From: an uncultured Faecalibacterium sp.
GTDB lineage: Bacteria > Bacillota > Clostridia > Oscillospirales > Ruminococcaceae
DNA length: 36,834 nt
Direction of reading: 5' to 3'
Assembly (NCBI GenBank): GCA_934539245.1
Contig: CAKTCK010000017.1
Span: 1 to 36,834 of the forward strand
Position numbers and translations under genes: made by a program. Shown piece by piece: positions 25,370 to 33,174 of this stretch. Each line of letters begins with the position of its first letter. Positions within the stretch are counted from its first letter, which is position 1. The notes beneath the pieces were generated by a model, which saw only the letters and a list, made by a program, of their open reading frames with translations, ran no database searches and was not told where the DNA came from.

Positions 25370-27121
25370 TTAGCCCTGCAGGCGCTGCACACTGCCGTGT
25401 GCGCAGTCCACAGCCACCATCAGACCATCGCGGATGTGGCTGGTAGCACCGGCAGCACCCACAACGGTGGGCTTCAGCAGTGCCTTGCCGGCAATGGCGG
25501 CGTGGCTGTTCAGGCCGGGCTCCTCTACCACCAGAGCGGCGGCATCGCGCACAAAGCTCAGCATCTCGTTGCTGGTGGAAGGCACTACCAGCACCATGCC
25601 GGGCTTGAACTTGGCGCGCACCTCGTCCATGGTGCGGCAGACGCAGGCCTTGCCGCTGGCAACATCGTTGTTCTCGGGGCCGACACCCACGCCGGTAGCC
25701 AGACAGTTGCCCACCATGTGGATCTTGATCATGTTGGTGGTGCCGGAAACGCCCACGGGCACGCCTGCGGTCACAACAGCCAGTTCGCCGTTGTGCAGGT
25801 AGCCGTTCTCCTTGGCCAGAGCAGTGGACATCTCGATCAGCTCATCGGTGCTGTGTGCCAGAGACATCATCAGCGGGGTGATGCCCCAGCTCAGGGACAG
25901 CTGACGCTGCACCTGCTCGCGCATGACGCAGGCAATGATGGGCTGCTGCGGGCGGTACTTGCTCAGCAGGCGGGCAGTAGTGCCGGACTCGGACACGGTA
26001 ACGATGGCAGCGGCGTTCACGTCCCGTGCAGTCAGGCAGGCAGCATGGGCGGTAGCGTCAGAGACGCTGATCTTGCCGGGGTTGGAATCCATCGTGCGGC
26101 CGCGCAGATGGAAGCCCTCCTGCTCGGTGCGCTCGGCAATAGCGGACATGGTCTTGAGCGCCTCCACGGGGTAGGCACCGGCAGCGGTCTCACCGGACAG
26201 CATGATAGCAGAGGTGCCGTCGTAGATGGCGTTTGCCACGTCCGAGATCTCGGCGCGGGTGGGGCGGGGGTTCACCATCATGCTGTCCAGCATCTGAGTA
26301 GCGGTGACGATGGGCTTACCGAAGGAGAAGGAGCGGTCGATGATGGTCTTCTGGATGCCGGGCAGCTCGGTGAAGTCGATCTCCACGCCCAGATCACCAC
26401 GGGCGACCATCACGGCATCGGCAGCAGCCAGAATGCTGTCGATGTTGTTCACGCCCTCGCGGTTCTCGATCTTTGCAATGATGCGGATGTTGGAATCGTA
26501 CTGGTTCAGCAGGTTGCGGATCTCGTACACGTCCTGTGCGGTACGCACAAAGGAGGCGGCGATGAAATCGTAGCCCTGCTGGATGCCGAAGATAATGTCA
26601 TCCTTATCGCGCTGGCTCATATACGGCATGGACAGGTGCACGCCGGGCACGTTGACGCCCTTCTTGTTCTTGATTTTGCCGTTGTTCAGCACGGTGCAGA
26701 CGATGTTGGTGTCGTTCACGGTCTGGATCTGCAGCTTGATCAGGCCGTCGTCCAGCATGATGGTGCCGTTCGGCTCCACGTCCATGGGCAAATCCTTGTA
26801 GGTGATGGAGCAGATCTCGTTGGTGCCCTCCACATCGCGGGTGGTCAGGGTAAAGGTCTGGCCTGCAACCAGATTCTCAACGCCGTTCTTGAAGTCCTTC
26901 AGGCGAATCTCGGGACCCTTGGTGTCCAGCAGTGCAGCCACGGGCTTGCCCAGCTCCTCGCGCAGAGCCTTCAGCTTTTCAAAGCGGCCCAGATGCTCCT
27001 CGTGGGAACCGTGGGAAAAATTGAAACGGGCCACGTTCATGCCGTTGGCGATCAGATCGCGCAGTACGCCTTCCTTATCGGTGGAAGGGCCAAGGGTGCA
27101 AATAATTTTCGTCTTTCTCAT
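25370..27121 (-). CDS. pyk: pyruvate kinase with C-terminal PEP-utiliser-like domain
   Basis: Last step of glycolysis, phosphoenolpyruvate plus ADP to pyruvate and ATP. The 583 residues match the long form of Bacillus (about 585). The barrel begins RKTKIICTLGPSTDK; ARFNFSHGSHEEHL, the IAKIENREGVNNID signature with the catalytic Lys, and MVARGDLGVEI are present. The last 90 or so residues hold the extra domain with GLNSHAAIAGKAL, the phosphohistidine-type loop. The start is the ATG with GGAGG just upstream; a longer upstream frame has no ribosome site. A promoter lies about 150 bases ahead, and luxS follows. Confidence 0.97.
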   Translation of the reverse strand: MRKTKIICTLGPSTDKEGVLRDLIANGMNVARFNFSHGSHEEHLGRFEKLKALREELGKPVAALLDTKGPEIRLKDFKNGVENLVAGQTFTLTTRDVEGTNEICSITYKDLPMDVEPNGTIMLDDGLIKLQIQTVNDTNIVCTVLNNGKIKNKKGVNVPGVHLSMPYMSQRDKDDIIFGIQQGYDFIAASFVRTAQDVYEIRNLLNQYDSNIRIIAKIENREGVNNIDSILAAADAVMVARGDLGVEIDFTELPGIQKTIIDRSFSFGKPIVTATQMLDSMMVNPRPTRAEISDVANAIYDGTSAIMLSGETAAGAYPVEALKTMSAIAERTEQEGFHLRGRTMDSNPGKISVSDATAHAACLTARDVNAAAIVTVSESGTTARLLSKYRPQQPIIACVMREQVQRQLSLSWGITPLMMSLAHSTDELIEMSTALAKENGYLHNGELAVVTAGVPVGVSGTTNMIKIHMVGNCLATGVGVGPENNDVASGKACVCRTMDEVRAKFKPGMVLVVPSTSNEMLSFVRDAAALVVEEPGLNSHAAIAGKALLKPTVVGAAGATSHIRDGLMVAVDCAHGSVQRLQG

Positions 27122-27232
27122 GCAATATACCTCCGTCAACTCTCTCTTACTTATATCCGGCACAGCATCCCTGCAGGCTGCTGTGTATGACCAAGGGAAA
27201 CAAAAAGCTCCCGGTACAGCGGGTCGGTTTAT

Positions 27233-27264
27233 GTGGTAAAGCGGAAAACACAAAACTCTACCAC
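27233..27264 (-). other. hairpin at the 5' end of the pyk transcript
   Basis: GTGGTA and TACCAC (forward coordinates 27233-27238 and 27259-27264) enclose 20 bases. The right arm coincides with the predicted pyk transcription start, so the mRNA would begin with a stem that may protect it from 5' decay. The rest of the 142-base leader shows only a CAGCA/TGCTG stem. Confidence 0.4.
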
Positions 27265-27269
27265 CTATT

Positions 27270-27298
27270 ATTATAATCGTTCCTGTGCAAGAGAGCAA
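27270..27298 (-). promoter_or_regulatory. promoter of pyk-luxS
   Basis: On the minus strand TTGCTC (27298-27293), 17 bases, then a perfect TATAAT (27275-27270). TTCCTCTTGC covers the -35 (27304-27295). The remaining part of the 423-base gap between pyk and deoB holds the deoB promoter and no gene. Confidence 0.8.
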
Positions 27299-27458
27299 GA
27301 GGAATTTTTGCTTGAATACAAGTTTTTGCATCTGTTTATGTTTGTGGGAGAGATTGTGGAAAACTTAACGATGCGCCGCAGCTTTCCGCGGACTGTCTGA
27401 CAGGGGAAAACTGCTGCAAAACGTAAAAACTGATAAGACTGCACAAGGCTGCTTCCTC

Positions 27459-27487
27459 TTGCATCCGAGGGGCTTTTTGCTTATAAT
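27459..27487 (+). promoter_or_regulatory. promoter of deoB
   Basis: TTGCAT at 27459-27464, a 17-base spacer and TATAAT at 27482-27487. The -35 overlaps TTCCTCTTGC (27453-27462). The start should be near 27494. Confidence 0.8.
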
Positions 27488-27509
27488 AAGGGTAATAAAG
27501 TAGGACTGT

Positions 27510-27527
27510 TCCGGGACGCGTCCCGGA
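27510..27527. promoter_or_regulatory. 18-bp perfect palindrome after the deoB start point, operator candidate
   Basis: TCCGGGACGCGTCCCGGA is its own reverse complement. It lies about 16 bases downstream of the predicted transcription start and 18 bases before the deoB ATG. It could be bound by a repressor, or form a hairpin that limits ribosome access. It has no T-run. Confidence 0.55.
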
Positions 27528-27544
27528 GAAATGGAGTGACCATT

Positions 27545-28723
27545 ATGGAAAAACGTGTTTTTCTGATCGTGCTGGACAGCTTTGGCATCGGCGCAGAGCC
27601 GGATGCCGCTGCCTTCGGCGATGCAGGCACCAATACCTTGGGTGCCATTGCGAACCACCCCAATTTCAACTGCCCCAACCTGCGTAAGCTGGGCTTGTTC
27701 AACATTGACGGCGTGACCGCAGGGGAAAAGACGGATGCCCCGGCGGCTGCCTTTGCCCGCCTGCAGGAGCAGAGCATGGGCAAGGATACCACCATCGGCC
27801 ACTGGGAGATCGCCGGTGTGGTCAGCCCGGAGCCGCTGCCCACCTTCCCCGAGGGCTTCCCGGAGGAACTGATCCGGGAATATGAGCAAAAGACCGGCCA
27901 CAAGGTGCTGTGCAACAAGCCCTATTCCGGCACGCAGGTGCTGAAGGACTACGGCGAACAGGCCATGCGGGAAAACGCCCTCATCGTGTACACCAGCGCC
28001 GACAGCGTTTTTCAGGTGGCCGCCAACGAGGAGCTGGTGCCGGTGCAGGAGCTGTACCGCTACTGCGAGATCGCCCGGGAAATGCTCAAGGGCAAGTACG
28101 GCGTGGGCCGCGTGATCGCCCGCCCCTTCCTTGGTAACAGCGCCGACACCTTCTACCGCACCACCAACCGCCACGACCTGAGCCTGAAACCGCCCCGCGC
28201 CACCATGCTGGATCTGCTGAAGGATGCCGGTAAGGACGTGATCGCCGTGGGCAAGATCTACGATATCTTTGACGGCGAAGGCGTGACCGAAAAGATCAAG
28301 ACCACCGGCAACACCAATGGCATCGCCTTTACCAAGGCTTTGCAGACCCGGGATTTTGAAGGCCTTGCCTTCGTGAACTTGGTGGACTTTGATATGCTCT
28401 ACGGCCACCGCCGCGATGTGGCAGGTTACGCTGCCGCTGCCACCGAGTTCGACCGTTTTCTGGCTGACTTCCTGCCGGGCATGCGGGAGGGCGACCTGCT
28501 CATGATCACCGCCGACCACGGCTGCGACCCCTCCTACACCAAGACCACCGACCATACCCGCGAGTATGTGCCGTATCTGGTCTGCGGCAAGGGTGTAAAG
28601 GCGGGTACGGATCTGGGCACGAAACTGTGCTTCGGCACCATCGCCAAGACCATCTGCGAGTATCTGGAGGTGGACGCTTCCACGCTGGATGGCAAGAGCG
28701 TATGGCAGGAGATCCGGGCATAA
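27545..28723 (+). CDS. deoB: phosphopentomutase
   Basis: Interconverts (deoxy)ribose 1-phosphate and 5-phosphate, linking nucleoside breakdown to central metabolism. The 392 residues match the family. The alkaline-phosphatase-type metal sites are visible: FLIVLDSFGIGAEPDAA at the N-terminus, and TADHGCDP and TDHTREYVP near the C-terminus. GKDTTIGHWEIAG carries the phosphorylated Thr region. The start MEKRVFL is preferred, with GGAG about eight bases upstream; an in-frame GTG nine bases earlier lies in that site. The pyrimidine-nucleoside phosphorylase gene follows after 37 bases. Confidence 0.96.
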   Translation: MEKRVFLIVLDSFGIGAEPDAAAFGDAGTNTLGAIANHPNFNCPNLRKLGLFNIDGVTAGEKTDAPAAAFARLQEQSMGKDTTIGHWEIAGVVSPEPLPTFPEGFPEELIREYEQKTGHKVLCNKPYSGTQVLKDYGEQAMRENALIVYTSADSVFQVAANEELVPVQELYRYCEIAREMLKGKYGVGRVIARPFLGNSADTFYRTTNRHDLSLKPPRATMLDLLKDAGKDVIAVGKIYDIFDGEGVTEKIKTTGNTNGIAFTKALQTRDFEGLAFVNLVDFDMLYGHRRDVAGYAAAATEFDRFLADFLPGMREGDLLMITADHGCDPSYTKTTDHTREYVPYLVCGKGVKAGTDLGTKLCFGTIAKTICEYLEVDASTLDGKSVWQEIRA

Positions 28724-28760
28724 AACGCCCCAAAAGTTATAAGAACAGGAGCGTGAAACG

Positions 28761-30080
28761 ATGCGTATTTATGATCTGATCGCAAAAAAGCGTGATGGCG
28801 GCACCCACACCCGGGAAGAACTGGAGGCCATTGTCAACGGCTTTGTCTGCGGGGATGTGACCGATTACCAGATGGCTGCATGGATGATGGCGGTGTACCT
28901 GCGCGGCATGACCAACGAAGAGACCGCCGAACTGACCGATGTGATGGCGCACAGCGGCGTGATGGTAGACCTTTCGCCCATTCCGGGCATCAAGGTGGAC
29001 AAGCACTCCACCGGCGGCGTGGGCGATAAGACCACGCTGGTCATTGCGCCCATCGTGGCGGCCTGCGGGGTGAAAATTGCCAAAATGAGCGGCCGGGGCC
29101 TCGGCCACACCGGCGGCACTATCGACAAGATGGAAAGCGTGCCCGGCACAAAGACCGCCCTCTCGCAGGAGGAGTTCTTTGCACAGGTGAACCGAATCGG
29201 TCTGTCGGTCATCGGCCAGAGCGAGGGAATCGCCGTGGCAGATAAAAAGATGTACGCTCTGCGGGACGTTACCGCCACTGTCAGCTGCATCCCGCTCATC
29301 GCCTCCAGCATCATGTCCAAAAAGCTGGCCTCCGGCTCGGACGCCATTCTGCTGGATGTTACCACCGGCACCGGCGCCTTTATGAAAACTGTGGACCAGA
29401 GCATTGAGCTGGCGCAGCTGATGGTCGCCATCGGCACCCACCATGGCCGCCGGGTGGCCGCCATGATCACCGATATGGACACCCCGCTGGGGCACAACAT
29501 CGGCAACAGTCTGGAGGTCATGGAGAGCATGGACGTGCTCAAGGGCCACGGCCCGGCAGACCTGACCGAGGTGTGTCTGCAATTGGCAGCCAACATGCTG
29601 GTGCTGGCAGGCAAGGGCGATGCCGCCTACTGCCGCGCCATGGCCGAGGCTGTCATTGCGGACGGCTCTGCCTTTGAAAAGTGCAAGGAAATGTTTGCAG
29701 CACAGGGCGGCGACATCCGGGTGCTGGACGATTACAGCCGGTTTGCACAGCCCGCCGCCAGCTACGAGCTGCTGGCGGAGCAGGACGGCTACATCACGGC
29801 CAACGATGCCGAAAAAATCGGTTCGGCCAGTGTGCTGCTGGGCGCAGGCCGCCAGAAAAAGGGCGATCCGCTGGACTTTGCTGCCGGTATCACCCTGCAC
29901 AAAAAGCGCGGTGATTACGTCCATAAGGGCGAGAGCCTTGCCACCTTCTACGGCGCTGCGGATAAGTTTGAAGCCGCTGCCGCCGAATACCGCAGCGGCC
30001 TTGTGTATGGCGCGGAAAAGCCGGAGGAAGCCCCGCTGGTGTACGCCCTTGTCACCAAGGACGGCGTAGAGCGGTACTGA
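28761..30080 (+). CDS. pdp: pyrimidine-nucleoside phosphorylase
   Basis: Splits uridine, thymidine or deoxyuridine with phosphate into the base and (deoxy)ribose 1-phosphate, the substrate of the deoB product. The 439 residues are typical of the DeoA/Pdp family. MRIYDLIAKKRDG at the start, the phosphate-binding KHSTGGVGDKTTL at about 76-88, and MSGRGLGHTGGTIDK are family signatures. The Bacillus-type broad-specificity form is more likely than a strict thymidine phosphorylase, but sequence reading alone does not decide. AGGAG precedes the ATG. A terminator follows. Confidence 0.95.
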   Translation: MRIYDLIAKKRDGGTHTREELEAIVNGFVCGDVTDYQMAAWMMAVYLRGMTNEETAELTDVMAHSGVMVDLSPIPGIKVDKHSTGGVGDKTTLVIAPIVAACGVKIAKMSGRGLGHTGGTIDKMESVPGTKTALSQEEFFAQVNRIGLSVIGQSEGIAVADKKMYALRDVTATVSCIPLIASSIMSKKLASGSDAILLDVTTGTGAFMKTVDQSIELAQLMVAIGTHHGRRVAAMITDMDTPLGHNIGNSLEVMESMDVLKGHGPADLTEVCLQLAANMLVLAGKGDAAYCRAMAEAVIADGSAFEKCKEMFAAQGGDIRVLDDYSRFAQPAASYELLAEQDGYITANDAEKIGSASVLLGAGRQKKGDPLDFAAGITLHKKRGDYVHKGESLATFYGAADKFEAAAAEYRSGLVYGAEKPEEAPLVYALVTKDGVERY

Positions 30081-30136
30081 GATCTTTTACGCGGCGGGCG
30101 TTCCTTGAAATATAGTTTTATAGAAGCGAAAATGTA

Positions 30137-30176
30137 AAAAAGCTGGACACCTGTTTTTGCAGATGTTCAGCTTTTT
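30137..30176. terminator. bidirectional terminator between the pyrimidine-nucleoside phosphorylase gene and yqfD
   Basis: AAAAAGCTGGACA at 30137-30149 pairs with TGTTCAGCTTTTT at 30164-30176 (one G-T pair). T-runs are present on both strands, fitting the converging genes. Confidence 0.9.
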
Positions 30177-30195
30177 GTGCGCATTTTAAGGTTTA

Positions 30196-31332
30196 CTATG
30201 TGCAGATATCTGCCGCCACGGTATACACCGCATTGTAATGCAGGGTGTCCTCCTGCACGGTGCATTCCTCCCGGCGGGCGAAGATCTCAGCATCCGGGAA
30301 AGCTTCGTGCAGCGCCCGCAGCCCTTGCAGCCGCGCCAGCACAAGCGCCTGCGCCTCGGTGCGGTACATCGTCTCCTGCTGCTGCCCGTAATAGGTGGTC
30401 TCCTCCACCGCGCAGGGTAGGGGCAGACCGAAAACCTCTAATTGCAGATGCCGGGTGTGGCACAGCCCGTCCCCATCGGGCGCGGAGGACGGGAGCGCGG
30501 CAGAGTGCCCCGCAAAAAATAGCCGGTGATTTGTTGTATTTTTGCCGGTCAGCTGCGGCTGAGTCACCACCAGCGGAACGCTCTGGTCTGTCTGCCATTC
30601 CAGCTGCGCCACTACCGTGCCTGCCGCCGGGGCAAAGATCAGCGTGCCGTCCCGCTCGCTGCGCGCCGTGCCGATCAACCCCTGCCCGGCTTCCACAGTC
30701 TGCCCGGGGACTACCAGCATGGTGCCGCTGGTAAGGTTTGTACGCAGCACCGTCCCGTTGCACCTTGCCCGCAGCCCGTGCAGGGTACCTGCGGCGATCT
30801 CAGGCCGGGCGCGGGCAGGGGCGGCTTCCACCGCAAGCCGCCCTTTTTCAAAATTGAGGCTTGCCCACGAGAACTCGCCGCTTTCCAGCAGGGCATATTC
30901 TCCGGCGCGCAGCAGCTCCTCGCTTACGGCAGTGCCGGGCTGTAAACCGCAGCTGCACAGCACCGCACCCGCCCGCGCCTGCTGCCCGGTGGTCAGGCTG
31001 CCGTAGTCCACCGCCCATACCAGCCCTTGCAGCCAGACCAGCACCAGCCCCCAAGCGGCCAGCCCTACCCACAGCCCCTTGCGCCGCAGCAGCGGACGCA
31101 GCAAAAAATACAGCCCCTGCCGTTTTTCCACCCGCAGCCGCACCCGCCTGTGCCGGGCAAGTGCGGCCAGCCGCCGGTACTGCCAAGCGGTGCAATGGGC
31201 GCAAAAGCCCCCGGGCAGGGAAGAAATACCATACAAATGCAGCCCTTGCCCGGCGGCATCGGTCAAAAGCGCCTCGGGGCTGCCGTTCCGGGCGGTAAAG
31301 CGCACCCCCGCCCAAAGGCTTGCAGCTTCCAT
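30196..31332 (-). CDS. yqfD: YqfD-like sporulation protein
   Basis: In Bacillus and clostridia YqfD is a membrane protein made in the mother cell under sigma-E; its molecular job is poorly known. The 378 residues have the family layout: a soluble N-terminal part with GFCAHCTAWQYRRLAAL, one membrane helix at about 86-108, and a long extracytoplasmic part with RCNGTVLRTNLTSGTMLVVPGQTV and the C-terminal HEAFPDAEIF region. It starts nine bases after yqfC, the usual pair. Conservation is moderate and the protein is Ala/Leu-rich, so the family call is good but not certain. Confidence 0.85.
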   Translation of the reverse strand: MEAASLWAGVRFTARNGSPEALLTDAAGQGLHLYGISSLPGGFCAHCTAWQYRRLAALARHRRVRLRVEKRQGLYFLLRPLLRRKGLWVGLAAWGLVLVWLQGLVWAVDYGSLTTGQQARAGAVLCSCGLQPGTAVSEELLRAGEYALLESGEFSWASLNFEKGRLAVEAAPARARPEIAAGTLHGLRARCNGTVLRTNLTSGTMLVVPGQTVEAGQGLIGTARSERDGTLIFAPAAGTVVAQLEWQTDQSVPLVVTQPQLTGKNTTNHRLFFAGHSAALPSSAPDGDGLCHTRHLQLEVFGLPLPCAVEETTYYGQQQETMYRTEAQALVLARLQGLRALHEAFPDAEIFARREECTVQEDTLHYNAVYTVAADICT

Positions 31333-31341
31333 GGCGGCCTC

Positions 31342-31629
31342 CTATTCATCGGAAAAATCGGTGCGCAAAAACTGTCCCTGCACCGTCAGCCGGGCGGCGG
31401 TCAGGGTGCAGATGCGCAGTCCGCTGCCGTATACCGTGAACCGGCCCTTCGCCAGCCGCAGGCACAGTTTGTTTTCATCAAAAAACAACACCGTGCAAAA
31501 GTGTTCTATTTCCATCCGGTCGCCGCTCAGGTATACGGCAGGGCGGCTGTAAAACCCGGGCGGCGGCTGTCGGAACAGCCCGCGCAGCCAGTCGCCCGGG
31601 GTGCGCCGGTCGTGGTGTGCTCTGGCCAT
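31342..31629 (-). CDS. yqfC: YqfC/YabP-family sporulation protein
   Basis: A 95-residue protein of the YabP/YqfC family. Typical short beta-strand pattern: RMEIEHFCTVLFFDENKLCL, then LAKGRFTVYGSGLRI and LTVQGQFLRTDF. The start MARAHHDRR is chosen because GGGAGGGA lies just before it; a much longer open frame upstream is only antisense to the YlbJ-like gene. It directly precedes yqfD, as in other Firmicutes, which strengthens both calls. Confidence 0.82.
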   Translation of the reverse strand: MARAHHDRRTPGDWLRGLFRQPPPGFYSRPAVYLSGDRMEIEHFCTVLFFDENKLCLRLAKGRFTVYGSGLRICTLTAARLTVQGQFLRTDFSDE

Positions 31630-31675
31630 CGCTGTCCCTCCCGTCCCGCGCTTTGTACATTGCACAGCCCATGCT

Positions 31676-31689
31676 TCCATATATATGGA
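31676..31689. promoter_or_regulatory. 14-bp palindrome in the divergent yqfC / ylbJ-like gap
   Basis: TCCATATATATGGA is its own reverse complement and sits between the divergent genes (gap 31630-31705). CATATATAT resembles the CATA-type -10 of sigma-E promoters in either direction, but no good -35 was found. It may instead be an operator. No clear sigma-A promoter was seen for either gene. Confidence 0.4.
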
Positions 31690-31705
31690 GGGGGAGGGCG
31701 TGCTT

Positions 31706-32827
31706 ATGAGTAAAAGCTGCAAACGGCTGTATCCGGGGCTTTTTCTGCTGGGTGCAGCCACGGCGGTGCTGGTATTTGCCGCACCGCAGACCTGTGCGGA
31801 AGCTTTGCGGCAGGGTCTTGTGCTCTGCGGCGGGCCGCTGCTGGTATCGCTGTTTCCGTTTCTGGTGGTGTCGGCGCTCATTATGCGCAGCGGCGCGGGC
31901 GAGGTGCTGGGCGTGCTGCTCTGGCCGGTGGTGCGCTGTATCGGTCTGCGCAGCCGCAGCGCGGGCAGTGTGCTGCTCATCGGCCTTGTGGGCGGCTTTG
32001 CCCCTGCTGCCGCCGCTGCTGCCGAGGCAGTCCGCAGCAGAGAGCTGACTCCGCAGGAGGCTTCGGCTCTGCTGCCCGCCTGCATCTGCTCCGGGCCGTC
32101 TTTTGTCATTTTGACGGTCGGGGAGCAGATGCTGGGCAGCCGCACTGTGGGTGTGTGCCTGTTTGCCGCACAGGTGCTGGCGGGCTGGCTGACGGCGGCA
32201 CTGCTCTGCCGTGTCCGCGGCATACCGCAGCCTTTGCCCGCGCCGCCCGCTGCCGCGCAAGCAGAACCGCCACCTGCACTGGACAGTATCCTTGCGCAGG
32301 CAGCGGTGACCTACCTGAAATTATGCGGCTTTGTGCTGTATTTTCGGCTGCTGGCGGCAGGCTGCGGGCTGCTGCTGCCCGCAGCACTTGCGCCCTTTCC
32401 AGCCATGCTGCTGGAGGTGTGCTCCGGCTGCGACTACGCCGCCCGCACCGGTCTGTGGGCAAGCGGGCTGTGCTGCGCCGCGCTCAGCGTGCAGGGCACT
32501 TCGGTGCTGCTGCAAGTGCGCACCCTCTGCCCGCCGGAGGTCTCGTTCAAACCCTTATTGTGGGGCAGGGTGCTGCATCTGCCGCTTTCGCTGGCGCTGT
32601 TTTATCTTGGTCTGCCGCAAGACGCCGTGGAAAGTTTCAATACCCTGTGTGCCCGGGTGGTGCCCATGCAGCGGGTGCCGACAGACTGCGCTCTGCTGGT
32701 GTTCGCAGTGTGCTGCATCACGGCCTGCGAGGCCTGCCGTCTGACGGAGAAGCGGGCGCAAAACGCAACTCCAACAAACAAAAACTGCTCTGCGGCTTGC
32801 AAACCGTCGCAAAATGTGGTAACATAA
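31706..32827 (+). CDS. YlbJ-like sporulation membrane protein (Gate / nucleoside-recognition domain)
   Basis: A polytopic membrane protein of 373 residues. VSLFPFLVVSALIMRSG at 47-63 and the following VLGVLLWPVVR resemble the YlbJ/SpoVV family, which in Bacillus is a mother-cell membrane protein needed for spore development. About eight hydrophobic segments are present, and both Gate-type halves can be seen. The GYPAGAK motif of the family reads GGFAPAAAAA here, so it is a diverged member. The start at 31706 has GGGGGAGGG upstream. It is divergent from yqfC. The pheS promoter overlaps its 3' end. Confidence 0.72.
   Translation: MSKSCKRLYPGLFLLGAATAVLVFAAPQTCAEALRQGLVLCGGPLLVSLFPFLVVSALIMRSGAGEVLGVLLWPVVRCIGLRSRSAGSVLLIGLVGGFAPAAAAAAEAVRSRELTPQEASALLPACICSGPSFVILTVGEQMLGSRTVGVCLFAAQVLAGWLTAALLCRVRGIPQPLPAPPAAAQAEPPPALDSILAQAAVTYLKLCGFVLYFRLLAAGCGLLLPAALAPFPAMLLEVCSGCDYAARTGLWASGLCCAALSVQGTSVLLQVRTLCPPEVSFKPLLWGRVLHLPLSLALFYLGLPQDAVESFNTLCARVVPMQRVPTDCALLVFAVCCITACEACRLTEKRAQNATPTNKNCSAACKPSQNVVT
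32797..32825 (+). promoter_or_regulatory. promoter of the pheST leader
   Basis: TTGCAA at 32797-32802, a 17-base spacer and TAACAT at 32820-32825, inside the last codons of the YlbJ-like gene. It places the start near 32832, just ahead of the T-box. Confidence 0.6.
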
Positions 32828-32844
32828 CTCTTGGTTATCATATT

Positions 32845-33128
32845 ACCAAACGCAGCGACGGAGAGAGTAGGCGCTGTCTGCACGGCAAAGAGAGAAGCTT
32901 CACCGGCTGAAAGGGCTTCCATGTGTGGCAGGGGCTGAAGTTCGCTCCCGAGCGGTCTGCGCGAACGATGCAAAGGGCATCTACTAGCACAGGACGGTTG
33001 CGCCCCGTTACGGCGTTTGAGCGCCGTCTGCCTTTGTGCAGACGGAAACCGGGTGGTACCGCGGAGCAGAAATGGTTACAGCTTCGTCCCTTTTGTCTGA
33101 GCAGTCGGGCAGGGGACGGAGCTTTTTT
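32845..33128 (+). ncRNA. T-box leader, phenylalanine-specific
   Basis: A tRNA-sensing leader. Stem I contains the GAGAG element (about 32864), and the specifier-loop strand CTGAAGTTCGC places codon TTC (Phe) at 32941-32943 followed by a purine. The conserved T-box motif GGGTGGTACCGCGG is at 33051-33064, with TGG for pairing to the tRNA CCA end. The terminator alternative follows at 33080-33128. Uncharged tRNA-Phe should favour the antiterminator and so raise pheST expression. The exact 5' edge of Stem I is approximate. Confidence 0.95.
33080..33128 (+). terminator. T-box regulated terminator
   Basis: AGCTTCGTCCC at 33080-33090 pairs with GGGACGGAGCT at 33113-33123 (one T-G pair), followed by a run of T to 33128. 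Its 5' arm follows the T-box motif, as needed for the switch. Confidence 0.93.
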
Positions 33129-33174
33129 GTTGTACTCCGCTCCATGAACACAAAGAATAAAGGAGAGAAAATCC

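Noticed and set aside
25397..27190. A 597-codon + strand frame opposite pyk
   Set aside because: Composition is Gly/His/Gln/Val-rich without any domain, and it is fully antisense to pyruvate kinase.
31342..32223. A 293-codon version of the YqfC gene
   Set aside because: The extra N-terminal part is antisense to the YlbJ-like gene. The good ribosome site and family length fit the 95-residue form.
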